64,000 nucleotides of DNA, taken from contig CAKULN010000002.1 in NCBI GenBank assembly GCA_934667175.1, positions 79,861-143,860 of the forward strand. Direction: 5' to 3'. Within the stretch, counting starts at the first letter, position 1. Every line of letters begins with the position of its first letter. A program made the translations under genes and the position numbers. Source of the DNA: an uncultured Bacteroidales bacterium (GTDB taxonomy: Bacteria; Bacteroidota; Bacteroidia; Bacteroidales; UBA932). A model generated the notes under the pieces. It searched no databases and was not told where the DNA came from. It saw only the letters and a program-made list of their open reading frames with translations. This document shows, one piece after another, positions 63,627 through 64,000 of the stretch.

Positions 63627-63787
63627 GAAGCTGTTTTGATTTGTTTGAAATGTTCTTTGAGGTGAAAAAATCTTCATTTTCTTCCCGCTTCTTCAGTCAG
63701 ATAGCACCGCTATCTTCCTTGGAAGAAGCGGTCGAACCTAAAGTTTTTCACTCTCAAACCTTCAAACAAACAAATCAAAACAGCTTC
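63627..63787. repeat. 161-nt imperfect palindrome
   Basis: Outer arms GAAGCTGTTTTGATTTGTTT (63627-63646) and the matching AAATCAAAACAGCTTC (63772-63787), with a 4-nt offset, enclose further symmetrical blocks. The exact centre is GATAGC-ACC-GCTATC (63700-63714, midpoint 63707). CGCTTCTTC/GAAGAAGCG and GGTGAAAAA/TTTTTCACT pairs lie between. It contains no ORF of note and could fold as one long hairpin or be a small non-autonomous element. Confidence 0.8.
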
Positions 63788-63803
63788 TAAATAATAAAGG
63801 AAA

Positions 63804-63890
63804 GTTCCGGTGTCAGGTGGTCATGGCGGCCATTCACCCGGATAGGGCGCGCGAAGTGCGTAGGCCGCCATGACCACCTGGCACCGGAAC
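63804..63890. repeat. Conserved-core hairpin element, single copy
   Basis: Twenty-eight-bp arms (63804-63831 and 63863-63890), differing at one position that stays a G-U pair in RNA, enclose a 31-nt loop. The loop holds TTCACCCGGATAGGGCGCGC, the reverse complement of the core in the 27.0-kb element. The arm sequences (GGTGGTCATGGCGGCC) are unrelated to those at 27.0 kb. It lies in the gene-free end of the window (63587-64000). Confidence 0.85.
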
Positions 63891-63982
63891 ATAGACGTAA
63901 AGATGCATGGTTAGGTAAAGACAATGTATAAATAGTCCAACCCAAAATCTGATTATCATAAGTCTGCAAGCCGCATCGGGGC

Positions 63983-63990
63983 TATCTTTG
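63983..63990 (+). promoter_or_regulatory. Possible minus-7 element at the right edge
   Basis: TATCTTTG is a perfect minus-7 element 10 nt from the window end, probably for a rightward gene outside the window. No minus-33 match was found. Confidence 0.35.
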
Positions 63991-64000
63991 CGCCCGAATT

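Overview
The window looks like a chromosomal segment of an uncultured plant-glycan-degrading Bacteroidales bacterium. The evidence is two complete SusC/SusD-type polysaccharide utilisation loci (PULs), BACON-domain and discoidin-type lipoproteins, a bifunctional FTCD-type histidine-utilisation operon, promoters of the Bacteroidetes form (TTTG about 20 nt upstream of TAnnTTTG), and almost no Shine-Dalgarno sequences. Genus cannot be decided from the sequence alone. No tRNA, rRNA, CRISPR array, transposase or phage gene was seen.

Layout. (1) 1-18.4 kb, minus strand: PUL-1, a tightly packed operon transcribed leftwards: SusC, SusD, three lipoproteins with related discoidin-like C-termini, an intra-operon stem-loop, a NAGPA-type phosphodiester glycosidase, three DUF4855 proteins, a GH31 glycosidase and a GDPD-like phosphodiesterase cut by the window edge. 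(2) 18.7-23.6 kb, plus strand: divergent ROK regulator, GH20 hexosaminidase and a DUF5009/HGSNAT-like membrane protein. Together with PUL-1 these suggest an N-acetylhexosamine glycan carrying phosphodiesters. (3) 24-30.2 kb: a DUF4143 ATPase, guaA, a hipBA toxin-antitoxin pair with an evident operator, and an SGNH hydrolase. (4) 30.3-36.8 kb, minus strand: ftcD-hutU-hutH-hutI, overlapping genes taking histidine to glutamate. (5) 37-62.6 kb: PUL-2, with a divergent epimerase/AraC pair followed by GH5 mannanase, SusC, SusD, two surface glycan-binding proteins, an intra-operon stem-loop, GH5 endoglucanase, GH26, GH130, a GPH symporter, GH94, GH2 and a PA14-containing GH31. It combines a mannan phosphorolysis route (GH26, epimerase, GH130) and a cellobiose phosphorylase with xyloglucan-type enzymes (BACON-GH5, GH2, GH31). 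(6) 62.8-64 kb: a second AraC regulator and a cluster of palindromes.

Between the genes lie REP-like palindromes in tandem arrays with periods of 33, 34 and 75 nt. Two more copies sit in frame inside genes. A separate hairpin family keeps a conserved loop of about 19-23 nt but has locus-specific arms (27.0 kb and 63.8 kb). The hexamer GAATAT/ATATTC is strongly over-represented on both strands, even at the level of synonymous codon choice.

All family assignments come from reading motifs by eye. No database search was run, so identity levels, subfamilies and substrates are inferences.
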